Source of the DNA: VRUE01 sp963725085
GTDB lineage: Bacteria; Actinomycetota; Thermoleophilia; Solirubrobacterales; 70-9
Assembly (NCBI GenBank): GCA_963725085.1
Contig: CAVRXM010000004.1
Span: 33,163-97,162 of the forward strand
Direction: 5' to 3'
DNA: 64,000 nt
Position numbers and translations under genes: made by a program. The notes under the pieces were generated by a model, which did no database searches, was not told the DNA's origin, and was given only the letters and a program-made list of their open reading frames with translations. Within the stretch, counting starts at the first letter, position 1; every line of letters begins with the position of its first letter. Shown piece by piece: positions 47,794 to 57,044 of the stretch.

Positions 47794-48483
47794 TCAGTGT
47801 CCCGGCTTGCGAGCGAGCAGCATGATCGCGTTCGGTGGTCCCCAGGTGAGGCCCCACGACTCGAGGCGGGCGGCGGCAGCCAGGAACGGGAACGCGGCCA
47901 GGCGGATCGGCAGCGCCGAGCCTTTGATCCGATCGCGGACCTCCTGGGCTGCCGCCGTCAGGCTTCGATAGGTCGGCCGTGCCTCGATCGGCTCCAAGTC
48001 CGCGCGGCGCGCTGCCGCGGCGATCTGCTCGGGGCCATAGCCGTGACGAACCTGATCGCGCCAGGTGGAGGCGCTGCCCGGGAGCACCGGCCGCCAATCG
48101 AGCTCGGGAACCTGGATCGCGAGCAGGCCGCCCGGCGCAAGCGCCGCGGCCATGCTTCCCATCGCCTCATCGTCGGCCGGGATCTCATGCAGCGCCTCCA
48201 GCGAGACGACCGCGTCGAATCCCGACTCGGGCATCGGCTCGGTGAGGTCGGCCGGCTGGAAATCGATGTTGGCAAGCGAGCGGGCGCGGACTCGCGCCCC
48301 CTCGAGCAGGTCGGCTCGCTGGTCGACGCCGAGGAGAGTCCAGTCGGGATGACGCTTCGCCAACCGGATAGAGATCAGGCCGTCTCCGCAACCGGCGTCG
48401 AGCACGCGGATCGCCTGCCCGTTCGCGTGTTGGCTGAGAACGTCGTTGACCAGAGCCAGGCGAAGGCGACGCGATGGGGCCAT
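47794..48483 (-). CDS. Class I SAM-dependent methyltransferase
   Basis: Motif I is perfect: IRVLDAGCGDGLISIRLAK. It is followed by LLGVDQRADLLEGAR (acidic ribose-binding loop), FDAVVSLEALHEIPADD and LAPGGLLAIQVPELDW. The C-terminal part (RPTYRSLTAAAQEVRDRI) is helical. It probably methylates a sugar or polymer end in this locus; O-methyl capping is a known stop signal for Wzt-type exporters, so a role with wzt is attractive but unproven. I use ATG 48481-48483 with GGAGGAG upstream. The open frame extends to 48669 but would overlap the divergent deacetylase gene. Confidence 0.83.
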   Translation of the reverse strand: MAPSRRLRLALVNDVLSQHANGQAIRVLDAGCGDGLISIRLAKRHPDWTLLGVDQRADLLEGARVRARSLANIDFQPADLTEPMPESGFDAVVSLEALHEIPADDEAMGSMAAALAPGGLLAIQVPELDWRPVLPGSASTWRDQVRHGYGPEQIAAAARRADLEPIEARPTYRSLTAAAQEVRDRIKGSALPIRLAAFPFLAAAARLESWGLTWGPPNAIMLLARKPGH

Positions 48484-48575
48484 CAGCGCCAAACGCTCCT
48501 CCAGCACCGCGACGATCTTGGCAAGCGCGTTGATCGGCGAATCATCGCCGACCGTCCGGCATCGATGGGAGCAGG

Positions 48576-49856
48576 TTGATGTCGGAAGTCGTGCTGCGTG
48601 GAGTGTCCGGCCCCGCGGGGTCGCGACTGGCGCGGCTACTCGGCGCCGGGTTGGAGCCGGTGACCCCATTGGGAGGGGTCACCGGGCCGCTGGATCGGGT
48701 GGTCGCGGACCTCTCGGCGCCCGAGGCCGAGCTCGATGCCGCAGAGCAAGGCCTGCCCGACGGGGCCGCGCGAGCAGAGGCGGTGGCCGTTCGGCTGCGC
48801 TCCGAAGGCGCCAAACTGCGTTGGCAGGCGCCGACCGTGGTAAGGGACTTGGCCTCCCTGCTCGAGTTCAACCGGGAACGCGGTCGCTCTTCGGTACAGG
48901 TCTGGAGGGCCCGACCGGCACTTCTCAGCGGGCTCCAGCTCGGCGCCTGGTTCGACGCGCCGTGGCGGACCCGCTTGGTCAGGCGCCGGAGTCTGGTCCG
49001 GGCGGCAATCCGGCGGGGCGCCCTCTCGTCTCCAAGGCTTCTGGCCGCCGCCGCCGACCACGCCTTCTGGGCGGGAGTTCGGGAGGAGGCGACGCCCGCG
49101 GAGTGGCAGCGCCTCACCGCCAACTCCTATGTGGCGCTTGTCTACCACCGTTTCGCCGGGGAGATGAAACCGGGCCAGGAGCGAATCGACATCGCGCCGC
49201 GTAGGTTCGCCCGACAGCTGCAGGCCCTCCGCCTGGCCGGGTACAGGCCCTTATCGGCGGATCAGATCCTCGAGTTCCACGGCGACGAGGGTGCCCTTCC
49301 TGGCCGTCGGTTCGCAATCACCGTCGACGACGCAATCGTCGATTCGGTCGCCCCGCTGGGCCGCCACGCGCGCCACACCCCAATGCTCTTCGTCCCCACC
49401 GCCGAGCTTGGCGGCGCGGCCCACTGGATCGACGGGGAGCCGGTCGCCGGGTGGGAGCAGGTCAAGGAGCTGGCCGCCGCAGGGGTCGCGATCGGCTCTC
49501 ACACCAGACATCACCGGCGCCTGACCGAGCTCGATGGCGACGCCCGCCGAGAGGAGCTGGTCGGCTCACTCGCCGAACTTCGGGAGCAGCTGGCGAGGCC
49601 GGCCGAGGTTCTCGCCTACCCGAATGGCGATCACGACTTCGCCGTCTGCACCGCCGCCGGCGAGGCCGGATACCGCGCCGCCTTCACCACGGAGAAGGGC
49701 CGCAACGGCGCCGGCACGGATCCCCACTGCCTGCGCCGGGTAAGCGTTCACGGCCGAGACGGCGTCCTCGCCGTGCTCTGGAAGGCGACCACCGGGGAGG
49801 CCCTGCCGGATATCTGGCTGCGGCTGCGCTCGCTGGGCAGGTCTCAGCGACGGTGA
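48576..49856 (+). CDS. NodB-type polysaccharide deacetylase with a GT2-tail-like N-terminal region
   Basis: The C-terminal ~240 residues are a deacetylase: YVALVYHRFAG, FAITVDDAIVDS (Asp251-Asp252), VAIGSHTRHHRRL (His309, His313) and VLAYPNGDHDF. The N-terminal ~180 residues have no GT2 catalytic motifs. Residues ~92-170 (LASLLEFNRERGRSSVQVW ... LLAAAADHAFWAGV) resemble the C-terminal tail of the GT2 at 52402-53427 (DTFEKGRTTVLLAR ... YRAVLDYAFWAGV). This may be a GT2/deacetylase fusion that lost its transferase core. It diverges from the methyltransferase gene and overlaps the convergent kinase-like gene by 13 bases. Confidence 0.85.
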   Translation: MMSEVVLRGVSGPAGSRLARLLGAGLEPVTPLGGVTGPLDRVVADLSAPEAELDAAEQGLPDGAARAEAVAVRLRSEGAKLRWQAPTVVRDLASLLEFNRERGRSSVQVWRARPALLSGLQLGAWFDAPWRTRLVRRRSLVRAAIRRGALSSPRLLAAAADHAFWAGVREEATPAEWQRLTANSYVALVYHRFAGEMKPGQERIDIAPRRFARQLQALRLAGYRPLSADQILEFHGDEGALPGRRFAITVDDAIVDSVAPLGRHARHTPMLFVPTAELGGAAHWIDGEPVAGWEQVKELAAAGVAIGSHTRHHRRLTELDGDARREELVGSLAELREQLARPAEVLAYPNGDHDFAVCTAAGEAGYRAAFTTEKGRNGAGTDPHCLRRVSVHGRDGVLAVLWKATTGEALPDIWLRLRSLGRSQRR

Positions 49857-51322
49857 CTACGATCGAGCTCCTCCTCGAGAAGGCCGAGGAACGGCGCCCC
49901 GCGTAGCGCGTCTCGGTCCGGCGCGCCTCCCGTCTCGAGCTCGAGATGGCGGTAGTCGGAGCGGCTGTGGATCACCCAGCAGAGCAGGCGCAGGCGCCGG
50001 AGGACCGCGTCGTCGAGCCCGACGGCCCGCGCGTAGCTCGCAAGCGACTCGGCCGCGACTCGGCCGTTGGCGGTGCCCGGGTCGAGCAACGACGCATAGG
50101 ACTCGCGGGTCCTGCCCGACTCCAGCGCCCCATCGATGACAAAGGCACAGTTGGCGAGGAAGTAGACGAGGTCGAGCCCGGGCAGGCCATCCGGCTCCGC
50201 CGACTCCCAGTCGAAAAGCGACGGATCTCCGCCGGCCCCGATCGCGATGTTCCATGGGGAGCAGTCGCGGTGCTCGCAGACGATCGGGAGGTCTCCGAAC
50301 CGGTCGAGAGCGTCTCGCAACTGATCGACCATCGCCGGCGCGACCTCGCCGAACTGCCGCGCGAATAGTTCGAGCGGCTCGTCGACGAGCCGGCTCCTCC
50401 AGGCGGATTCCGGCCTCTCCTCCTCGCCGACGGCGAGCTCGACGAGGAAGCCCTTCACCCGATCGGCGAGCCCGGCAAATGACGCCGGAGTCAGTACCTC
50501 GATCAACGGCTCGCCCTCGATCGGGCTCTCGGCCACCCCGAACATTCCGCAGCGCCGGAGCCTCCCCTCGAGGCGTGGATAGCCGTCGAGGTCCGGACGG
50601 GACTCGGTGAGACGGCCGAGGACCATGGCCTCCCGTTCGAGACCGGGCTCGGCCTCCCTCACCCGCGCGAACTTGACCGCCCGCGCCGGCCCGGCCCCCT
50701 CCGGCGCGAACTCGAGCCCGACGACCTTGTTGATGCTCCGCCTGCCGCCGGTGAGGAGCAGCAGCGGCTTCTGATTCGGCTGCTCGCCGTCCGGAACCCG
50801 CGCGACGGCGCATTGCGGCGCCAGCAGCCCGGCCCGCAGGGCCCAGCGCCAGACCCTCCGCAACGCCGCCTGGCCCCGCGATCGAGCCGCGCGCGAGGCG
50901 AGAAGATGCTCGGTCGCCATCCGCGAGTCGAGCTCGAGCCAGAACTGCGGCGCGCGGTGCGGAACCGGCCCCGCCCAGAAGACCCTGACCCCGTCGAGCC
51001 CGGCCGCCTCGAGGCGGCGGCGCGCCCTGCGGGTGGCGCCGGGCTGCGGCAGCCGCCAGAAGCAGACCAGGTCCCCGCCCGGGGCGAGCGCCGCTGTGGC
51101 AGTCCGGAGCCTGGCCCGCGACGGGAAGCCGATCACGGCGAGCTCGGCGCTGCCGGGCTCATCAGTCACTCCTGAGGAGATCAGGCGGACCGCCTCCGTC
51201 CCGGCGGCCGAGCCGGCCGCCCGGGGCGCGTCGCGCCGGCTGAGGAGGAAACGCCAGTCGACTCCGCGGAGCAGGTCGTTGCGGCGCCGCTCGGGCATCT
51301 CAGCCGAGGCTTCAGCGGGCAT
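49844..51322 (-). CDS. APH-fold kinase with degenerate methyltransferase-like N-terminal region
   Basis: A 492-residue protein. The C-terminal ~300 residues are an aminoglycoside-phosphotransferase/choline-kinase-type fold: ARAVKFARVRE (Lys217, ATP), then IVCEHRDCSPWNIAI (His351-x-Asp353-x4-Asn358, catalytic loop) and PSLFDWESAEPDGLPGLDL (Asp371, metal). The N-terminal ~150 residues (LRTATAALAPGGDLVCFWRLPQPG) resemble the last half of a methyltransferase without motif I. In a polysaccharide locus the kinase may phosphorylate a sugar or polymer end rather than an antibiotic. Its start overlaps the upstream GT4 end by 11 bases. Confidence 0.82.
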   Translation of the reverse strand: MPAEASAEMPERRRNDLLRGVDWRFLLSRRDAPRAAGSAAGTEAVRLISSGVTDEPGSAELAVIGFPSRARLRTATAALAPGGDLVCFWRLPQPGATRRARRRLEAAGLDGVRVFWAGPVPHRAPQFWLELDSRMATEHLLASRAARSRGQAALRRVWRWALRAGLLAPQCAVARVPDGEQPNQKPLLLLTGGRRSINKVVGLEFAPEGAGPARAVKFARVREAEPGLEREAMVLGRLTESRPDLDGYPRLEGRLRRCGMFGVAESPIEGEPLIEVLTPASFAGLADRVKGFLVELAVGEEERPESAWRSRLVDEPLELFARQFGEVAPAMVDQLRDALDRFGDLPIVCEHRDCSPWNIAIGAGGDPSLFDWESAEPDGLPGLDLVYFLANCAFVIDGALESGRTRESYASLLDPGTANGRVAAESLASYARAVGLDDAVLRRLRLLCWVIHSRSDYRHLELETGGAPDRDALRGAPFLGLLEEELDRSHRR

Positions 51323-52433
51323 CGGCGAGAACCCTCTCGTAGATCGCCGTCACCCGGTCGGCCATCGCCCGGCGGGTGAAAGAGGTCTCAACCCTCTTGC
51401 GGGCGCGGGCCGCAAGGGATTCCCGGAGGCCGGGATCCTCCAGCAGCCGGCCGAGAGCGTCCGCAAGGGCGGGAGCGTCGCCGGGCGGGACCAGGAGGCC
51501 GGAAACTCCGTCGTCGATCAGCTCCTCGGTGCCGCCGATCGCCGAGCTGACGACCGCCCGGCGGGCGGCCATCGCCTCGAGCACGGCCAACGAGGTCCCC
51601 TCGTAGAGCGAGGGGAGGGCAAAGACGTCGCTAGCCGCGAGAAGCTGCGGGATGTCGGTCCGGTGGCCGAGGAAGCGGACTCGCTCGGCGACCCCGAGGC
51701 GGCCGGCAAGCGCCTGCAGCGATGAGCGCTCCGGGCCCTCCCCGGCGAGAGCGAAGACGACGTCGGGGAGAAGGGTTGCCGCCTCGAGCAGCACGGGGTA
51801 TCCCTTCTGCTCGTCGAGCCGGCCGAGCGTCAGGACGAGCGGGCGCCCGTTGCCGCCGATGAGCCGATCGCGGAGGCCCGGCGGCGCCTCGACGTCGAAG
51901 CGCTCGATGTCGACTGCGTTGTGCACGACCTCGACCTTCGCCGCCGGCCAGCGGAAGCGCTCAACCAGCTCGCCGGCGATGTCGTTAGAGACCGCGATGT
52001 AGCGGTCGACCCCGCGGGAGAGGGCGCGGAGCTGGAGGAAGCTCGAGCGCTCGAGCCTGAACTCCGGTATCAGCTGCACCGTGGCGATCACCCCCGGGGC
52101 GCGGGCCAGCGCGGCGGCGGCGAGCGGGTACTTCGCCGCCAGCGGCCAGCTCAGGTGGGCGTGGAAGATGGCGGGACGCTCGCGACGCAGCATCGCCGCC
52201 ATCGCCGGGACCCGGCGGGCGCCGGCGATGCCGAGGGGCATCGCCGGGACACGGCGGACCGGGACGCCGAGCTCTGCGGCGCGGGCGGCGAGGGGGTCGG
52301 GCTCGGGGGCCTCGTCGAGGAGCAGGGTCGGCTCCCACTCCTCGCGATCGAGCGATTCGAGCAGCATGAACATCGCGTTCTCGGCACCGCCGAGAACGCG
52401 GCTATCCGTGTAGAAGAAGGTCGATCGGGCCAC
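51312..52433 (-). CDS. Glycosyltransferase family 4
   Basis: An intact 373-residue GT-B enzyme from GTG 52431-52433 (ARSTFFYTDSRVLGGAENAM, with the GG acceptor loop). Motifs are FHAHLSWPLAAKYPLA, YIAVSNDIAGELVERF, VHNAVDIERFDV, LTLGRLDEQKGYPVLLEA, VRFLGHRTDIPQLLAASDVFALPS and YEGTSLAVLEAMAARRAVV (E-x7-E). The wording is typical of capsule/EPS retaining transferases. The frame is open to 52502, but the first 23 residues lie antisense-neutral inside the preceding GT2 and lack homology. It overlaps the GT2 at 52402 by 32 bases. Confidence 0.9.
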   Translation of the reverse strand: MARSTFFYTDSRVLGGAENAMFMLLESLDREEWEPTLLLDEAPEPDPLAARAAELGVPVRRVPAMPLGIAGARRVPAMAAMLRRERPAIFHAHLSWPLAAKYPLAAAALARAPGVIATVQLIPEFRLERSSFLQLRALSRGVDRYIAVSNDIAGELVERFRWPAAKVEVVHNAVDIERFDVEAPPGLRDRLIGGNGRPLVLTLGRLDEQKGYPVLLEAATLLPDVVFALAGEGPERSSLQALAGRLGVAERVRFLGHRTDIPQLLAASDVFALPSLYEGTSLAVLEAMAARRAVVSSAIGGTEELIDDGVSGLLVPPGDAPALADALGRLLEDPGLRESLAARARKRVETSFTRRAMADRVTAIYERVLADAR

Positions 52434-53427
52434 GGCGGAGCTCGCCGGCGAGCCAGGCGAGCTCGCCTTCGTCGTTTGATTCGCGCAGCTCGGCCTCGAC
52501 ACCTGCCCAGAAGGCGTAATCGAGGACCGCGCGGTAGAAGAGCGGCTGCCGCCAGAGTCCCGCCTGCTCGAGGACCGCGGCGACGGTGAAGACGGCGGCG
52601 ATCATGGCGGGGATCCGGCCGGCGAGCCGGAGGAGCACCGAGCGAAGCGAGAGCCACGGCCTCGAGCTGTCGCGCGGGGCGGCAAGTCGCAGGTCCTCGA
52701 AGACCTCCGGGTGGGAGCGGGCGAGCAGGACGGTCGTTCGGCCTTTCTCGAATGTGTCGCGCTGGAGCCCGCGCAGGTCCTTGCCGTACTCCTGGCGGGC
52801 GACAGCCTCGGGGTCGTAGGCGAGGGTGATGCCCGCGGCGCGCAGCCGCAGGGCGAGCTCGACGTCCTCGTTGCCGTAGACCCCGAAGGACTCATCGAAG
52901 CCGCCGGCCTCGCGCAGGACTTCCGTCCGCAGCGAGGCGTTGCCCGTGTAGAAGGAGCGCGGCAGGTTGAGGTGCTCGGGGTCGTGCAGCCTCGAAAGGT
53001 GGAGGTCGAACTTGCACTTCACGTAGACCGCGGCCCTGGTACTCGACGGGCCGAGCTCGACCGGAACCGCGCCGAGGACACAGAGTCGGGAGCCGGGTGG
53101 GTGATGGCGGCGGTGGCGCTCGACGAAGCCCTCGACGACCTGCATGTCGTCGTCGAGGACGATCAGGACATCGCCGTGGGCCGCCGCGAGCGCCGCGTTG
53201 CAGGTCGCGGCGCGCCCCCGCCTCGGCGAGCTCACCCAGCTCAGTTCGTAGGGGCCCTCGAAGGCCTCGAGCATCTCGATCGTCCCGTCGCGCGAGCCAT
53301 CGACGCCGACGACGACCTCGAGCTCGGCTCCCTCCCCCTGGTCGGCGAGCGAGTCCAGCGCCCGGTGCAACGAATCCCTCCGCTCTCGGGTCGGGATGAT
53401 CACACTCACCGCCGGGTCCTCACCCAT
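52402..53427 (-). CDS. Glycosyltransferase family 2
   Basis: A complete 341-residue GT-A enzyme: VSVIIPTRERRDSLHRALDSL, EVVVGVDGSRDGTIEMLEAF, RRGRAATCNAALAAAHGDVLIVLDDDMQVV (DDD), SFYTGNASLRTEVLREAGGFDESF and GVYGNEDVELALRLRAAG (ED acid pair). A C-terminal membrane-associated tail follows (IPAMIAAVFTVAAVLEQAG ... YAFWAGVEAEL). The tail is also found, without the catalytic part, at the front of the deacetylase at 48576. Its ATG overlaps the upstream GT4 stop by eight bases, so four transferase genes here are tightly coupled. Confidence 0.9.
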   Translation of the reverse strand: MGEDPAVSVIIPTRERRDSLHRALDSLADQGEGAELEVVVGVDGSRDGTIEMLEAFEGPYELSWVSSPRRGRAATCNAALAAAHGDVLIVLDDDMQVVEGFVERHRRHHPPGSRLCVLGAVPVELGPSSTRAAVYVKCKFDLHLSRLHDPEHLNLPRSFYTGNASLRTEVLREAGGFDESFGVYGNEDVELALRLRAAGITLAYDPEAVARQEYGKDLRGLQRDTFEKGRTTVLLARSHPEVFEDLRLAAPRDSSRPWLSLRSVLLRLAGRIPAMIAAVFTVAAVLEQAGLWRQPLFYRAVLDYAFWAGVEAELRESNDEGELAWLAGELRRGPIDLLLHG

Positions 53428-54662
53428 GCGAAGCCCCGTTCCCGCCTGAGCTCCGAGCCTCCTCGTAGACCGAGGTGAGCCGCTCCGCCCAGGCCCGCGG
53501 CGAGTGGTTGCGCTCGGCGAAGGCGCGGGCGCGGGCGCCGAGCTCGCGCCGCCGGGACTCGTCCTCGAGCAGGGCCGATGTGGCGGCGGCGATTGCGCTC
53601 GCTTCGTCGGCGACCATCAGCGGCGGCTCCTCCTCGAAGCAGTCGAATCCCTCGGCCCCGCGGGGAGTGGTCACGACCGCCTTGCCCGCAGCGATCGCCT
53701 GCAGGACCTTCATCCGCATGCCGCCACCGGTGCGGACCGGGGCGAGGACCACCGCCGCCTGCTCGAGGTGCGGCTGGACGGACGCGGCGTCGCCGATCAC
53801 CTCGACGCCCTCCCCCGCCAGCGCCAGCACCTCGGCGCTCGGCGCGGTGCCGACGACGCGCAGCCGCCCGCCCGGGAAGGAAGCCCGCACCAGCGGCATG
53901 ATCTCGCGCGCCAGCCAGATCGCCGCGTCGCGGTTGGGCGGGTGGGCGAAGTTGCCGACGAAGAGGACGCTGCCGGCTACCTCGGCTGCGGGGTCCGCGG
54001 CGGGCGGCAGGACGATGCCGAAGGGATTGACCCGCACCCGGCCGGCGACTGCGGGTTCCTGCTCGGAGACCGTCTCCGCATCGCGGCGGCTGAACACCTG
54101 GACCCGGTCGAAGCGCCCCCAGGCCCGGCGTTGAAACGTGGCCCAGCGCCGCCAGTCGAGCTCGTCGAAGGCCCAGCGCGGCCACCGGGACGGCGCCCGC
54201 GGGGGTCAGGGCGGTCGGGCGGGGACAGAGGACCTCGTGGTGCGTGTAGACGGTCGCCACCCCATCCGGATAGCGGAATACGGACATCGCGCTGTCCTCG
54301 ACGGCGACCACGTCGAAGCGCTGCTCGCCCCCGACCCGGTCGATGATCTCCTGCAGTCCGGGATCGGCGAACCAGACGGTCCGCCAGGGCCAGCCGCCAC
54401 GCGCCCAGCGCCCGGCCATCCGGGCCTGGCGGCGCAGGCGTCGAATCCCGGCCGGCGGCCGGCGGCGATCGGCGATGTGGACGTCGTGCCCGTCGCGAAG
54501 CCGGGCAACAGCCTCCGCTTCGCCGGGCTCGTCCCCGATCGCCGTCACGAGGGTGACCTCGTGCAGCTCGCGGAGCCCGAGCAGCTCCGCCGCGAGGAGC
54601 ACCGGAATCGCGCCGCTGCCGTTCGCATCGGGCGCCACCGGCGCCACCAGGAGAACCTTCAT
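53420..54662 (-). CDS. Glycosyltransferase family 4, frameshifted in the middle
   Basis: Starting at ATG 54660-54662: MKVLLVAPVAPDANGSGAIPVLLAAELLGL, HEVTLVTAIGDEPG, FDVVAVEDSAMSVFRYPDG and TVYTHHEVLCPRP. Around 54100-54190 the frame changes, probably twice. It resumes as VFSRRDAETVSEQEP, RVNPFGIVLPPAADP, VLFVGNFAHPPNRDAAIWLAREIMPLV, LRVVGTAPSAEVLAL, VLAPVRTGGGMRMKVLQAIAAGKAVV and RGAEGFD. That second half is the Glyco_trans_1_4 type, where GGGMRMKVLQA is the donor-binding stretch. The reconstructed protein is about 410 residues. It sits 28 bases after another GT4 on the same strand. Confidence 0.8.
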
Positions 54663-54690
54663 CGCGCTCGCGATCTCGGCGATTTCCCCA

Positions 54691-55947
54691 TCAGGCGCCC
54701 GCCGCAAGCACCTCACGGTACGTCTGCTCGAAGCGAGGGATCACCGCCCCGGCCGCAAAGTCCTCGGCCCGTTTCTTCGCCGCCCGCCCGTACTCCTCGC
54801 GACGCTCCGGGTCGCTGATCAGCTCCTGCATCGCGTCGGCGAGGGCGCCGACGTCTCCCTGCGGCACCAGCAGGCCGGCCGAGTCGCCGATCATGTCGAT
54901 GTGGCCCCCGAGCGTGGTACCGATCACCGGCCTGCCCCGGTTCATCGCCTCGGCGACCGTCGCCCCGAACGGCTCGGGCCAGAGCGACGGCATCACCCCG
55001 AACAGCGCCCTGTCCCAGGCGGCCATCACCGCCCGGTGCGGGACGTCGGTGAGGACGACGGCCTCGGGCGGGAACTCGGTCGGCGAGTCGCGCTCGAAGG
55101 TCCCCATCAGCACCAGGGGAGGCGGCTCGGGAAGGCGCCGGTAGGCGTCGAACAGCGTTTCCAGCCCCTTCACCTTGCGGAACGCGCCGACGAAGAGGAT
55201 GAACGGCTCCTCCGGCAGTTGCTCGAGGTAGCCCGCCACCTCTCCGTCGGCGGTGATCATTCTCTCGGTCGGGTCGATGTCCTGGAAGCTCGGGATGATC
55301 GCCTCGACCAGTCCCTCGGGAGCGCCCCTTGGCCCGAATAGATACCTCGTGGTCACCTCGTGGACGTAGGTGCTGACGCTGTGCAACCCGGTCATCTTCC
55401 GGGCCAGGGCCGGCCTGAATGTGTAGACGCCGGCGGTCGCCGCGAGACCCTTGGGCGGGCCGTAGTAGTCGGCGGCGCAGCCGGTGCACTTGATCGGCGC
55501 CGGGCCCGAGCATGGCGCGTTCTTCCGCAGCAGCGTGCGGGTCGCGCAGAAGTATCCGTAGTCGCGGGCGGAGATCAGCATCGGGATCCGCTTCCGGCCG
55601 AGGGCGGTCGCGACCGAGAACGCCATCCAGCCGTAGGCGTGGATCAGCTCGGGCTTGATCCGGTCGATCAGCCGCCGCAGGCTAACCATCGTCACCGGGT
55701 CGGGGAACGGCGGCTGGTGGCGCTGCTCCGGATCCCGGATCAGGGCTGGCACCGCGGTGCGAACCTGACGCACCCTGTAGACGGACAGGTTCGCCGAGTG
55801 CTCGAAGGTCGGCAGGGACCCGTGCCAGGGGGTGACGACGTCGACCTCATGGCCGCGATCGACCATTCCGGCGGCGAGAAGGTGCGCCTGACGGTGAGCG
55901 CCGCCGATGAACGGCGGGTAGTGATCGGTTACGAGCAGGATCCGCAT
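54691..55947 (-). CDS. Glycosyltransferase family 4
   Basis: An intact 418-residue GT-B enzyme: MRILLVTDHYPPFIGGAHRQAHLLAAGMVDRGH, ELIHAYGWMAFSVATALG, then a distinctive SARDYGYFCATRTLLRKNAPCSGPAPIKCTGCAADYYG block with four cysteines that could bind a metal. The donor domain has FILFVGAFRKVKGLETLFDAY, MPSLWPEPFGATVAEAMNRGRPVIG (E-x7-E) and GLLVPQGDVGALADAM. The same Cys block occurs in the damaged GT4 at 36436-37663, so these are paralogs within one locus. The start is the ATG at 55945-55947; the preceding gene's stop is 16 bases upstream. Confidence 0.9.
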   Translation of the reverse strand: MRILLVTDHYPPFIGGAHRQAHLLAAGMVDRGHEVDVVTPWHGSLPTFEHSANLSVYRVRQVRTAVPALIRDPEQRHQPPFPDPVTMVSLRRLIDRIKPELIHAYGWMAFSVATALGRKRIPMLISARDYGYFCATRTLLRKNAPCSGPAPIKCTGCAADYYGPPKGLAATAGVYTFRPALARKMTGLHSVSTYVHEVTTRYLFGPRGAPEGLVEAIIPSFQDIDPTERMITADGEVAGYLEQLPEEPFILFVGAFRKVKGLETLFDAYRRLPEPPPLVLMGTFERDSPTEFPPEAVVLTDVPHRAVMAAWDRALFGVMPSLWPEPFGATVAEAMNRGRPVIGTTLGGHIDMIGDSAGLLVPQGDVGALADAMQELISDPERREEYGRAAKKRAEDFAAGAVIPRFEQTYREVLAAGA

Positions 55948-55963
55948 TCTCGCTCACAGTGTC

Positions 55964-57044
55964 TCACTGGACCGGGGCGCTTTTCCCCTGCATTCGACCC
56001 AAGAGACGGTTCACCCGCCGGCGCCGCTCCGGAAACAGGAACACCTCGCCGAGGCGGCGCGCGAGGGGACGGGGCGCGATCGCCATCAGCGCGAACCAGC
56101 AGAGGAACATCGCCTTCATCGGCAGGGCGACGTCGAACCTGCGCCGGACCGCCCGCACCGAGTCCGCCAACAGCGCCGGCAGCCGATCGCCCGGCACGGG
56201 ATGCAGGCGCGGCTCAACCTTGAGCGAGATCACCCGGTTCGCCAGATCCGAGACCGAGAGGATCGGGTCTGGGTGGCGGAGCCCGATCTGATCGGCGAGC
56301 CGAGCGAGGCCGGCCGCCGTGACCGAGGCGAAGGCGATCGAGTCGCGGACGTGGCCCATGTCGAGCTCGGAGCGGTCGAGCTCGTAGGCGTTGGCACCGT
56401 GGGCGCGGTACTCGGCGCAGACCTGATCGATCGCCGCCACCTCGCCGAGCAGAGCGCTGAGGTGAACCAGGTACCAGTCGGCGCCGCTGAGCGGATAGTC
56501 GCGCTCGGGGATCGGCAGGATCCGACGCAGGGCGTCCAGCCGGAAGGCCGTGCCCCCTCCCGGCAGCCAGGGGATGTCGAACGGGAAGGAGAGCTCCGCC
56601 CGCCGCAGATCGCCGACCGGCGCGCTGAGATGCGCGACAGGCCGCGTGGCGCCGGTCGGCCGGCCGCCGGCATCGATGACCTCCATCCGAAATTGCACCT
56701 TCGAGAGGCCAGGGTCGGCGGCGAAGGCCGCCTGCCACGCGGCGGGCGGCGTCGGGACGCAGGCGATCGTCGGCATCGAGCGGGATGAAGACATCTCCCC
56801 GGCAGCGCTCGAGGCCCGCGTTGAGGGCCGAAGCTTGACCGCCCTGGTCCTTGAAGACGGCATCGACACGGCCCTCGAACCGCGCCAGGACCGCCGCCGA
56901 GTCGTCGGTCGACCCGTCATCGACCGCGACGACCCTGACCCTCTCGTGGGTCTGAGAGCAGGCGCTTTCAAGCGCCTCCCCCAGGTAGCGCCCGTAGTTG
57001 TGGTTGACGACGACGATGTCGACGCTGGGCTCGGCCTCGCTCAT
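55964..57044 (-). CDS. Glycosyltransferase family 2, one frameshift, in frame with the upstream membrane gene
   Basis: It begins at ATG 57042-57044: VDIVVVNHNYGRYLGEALESAC, RVVAVDDGSTDDSAAVLARF, FKDQGGQASALNAGLERCRGDVFIPLDADDRLRPDAA (DxDD). A frame change near 56770 leads to WQAAFAADPGLSKVQFRMEVID, FDIPWLPGGGTAFRLDALRRILPIPERDYPLSGADWYLV and the C-terminal FPERRRRVNRLLGRMQGK. Retaining/inverting mechanism and donor are unknown. No stop separates it from the preceding membrane protein in the frame as read; a hidden ATGA overlap is possible at 57041-57044. Confidence 0.78.
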
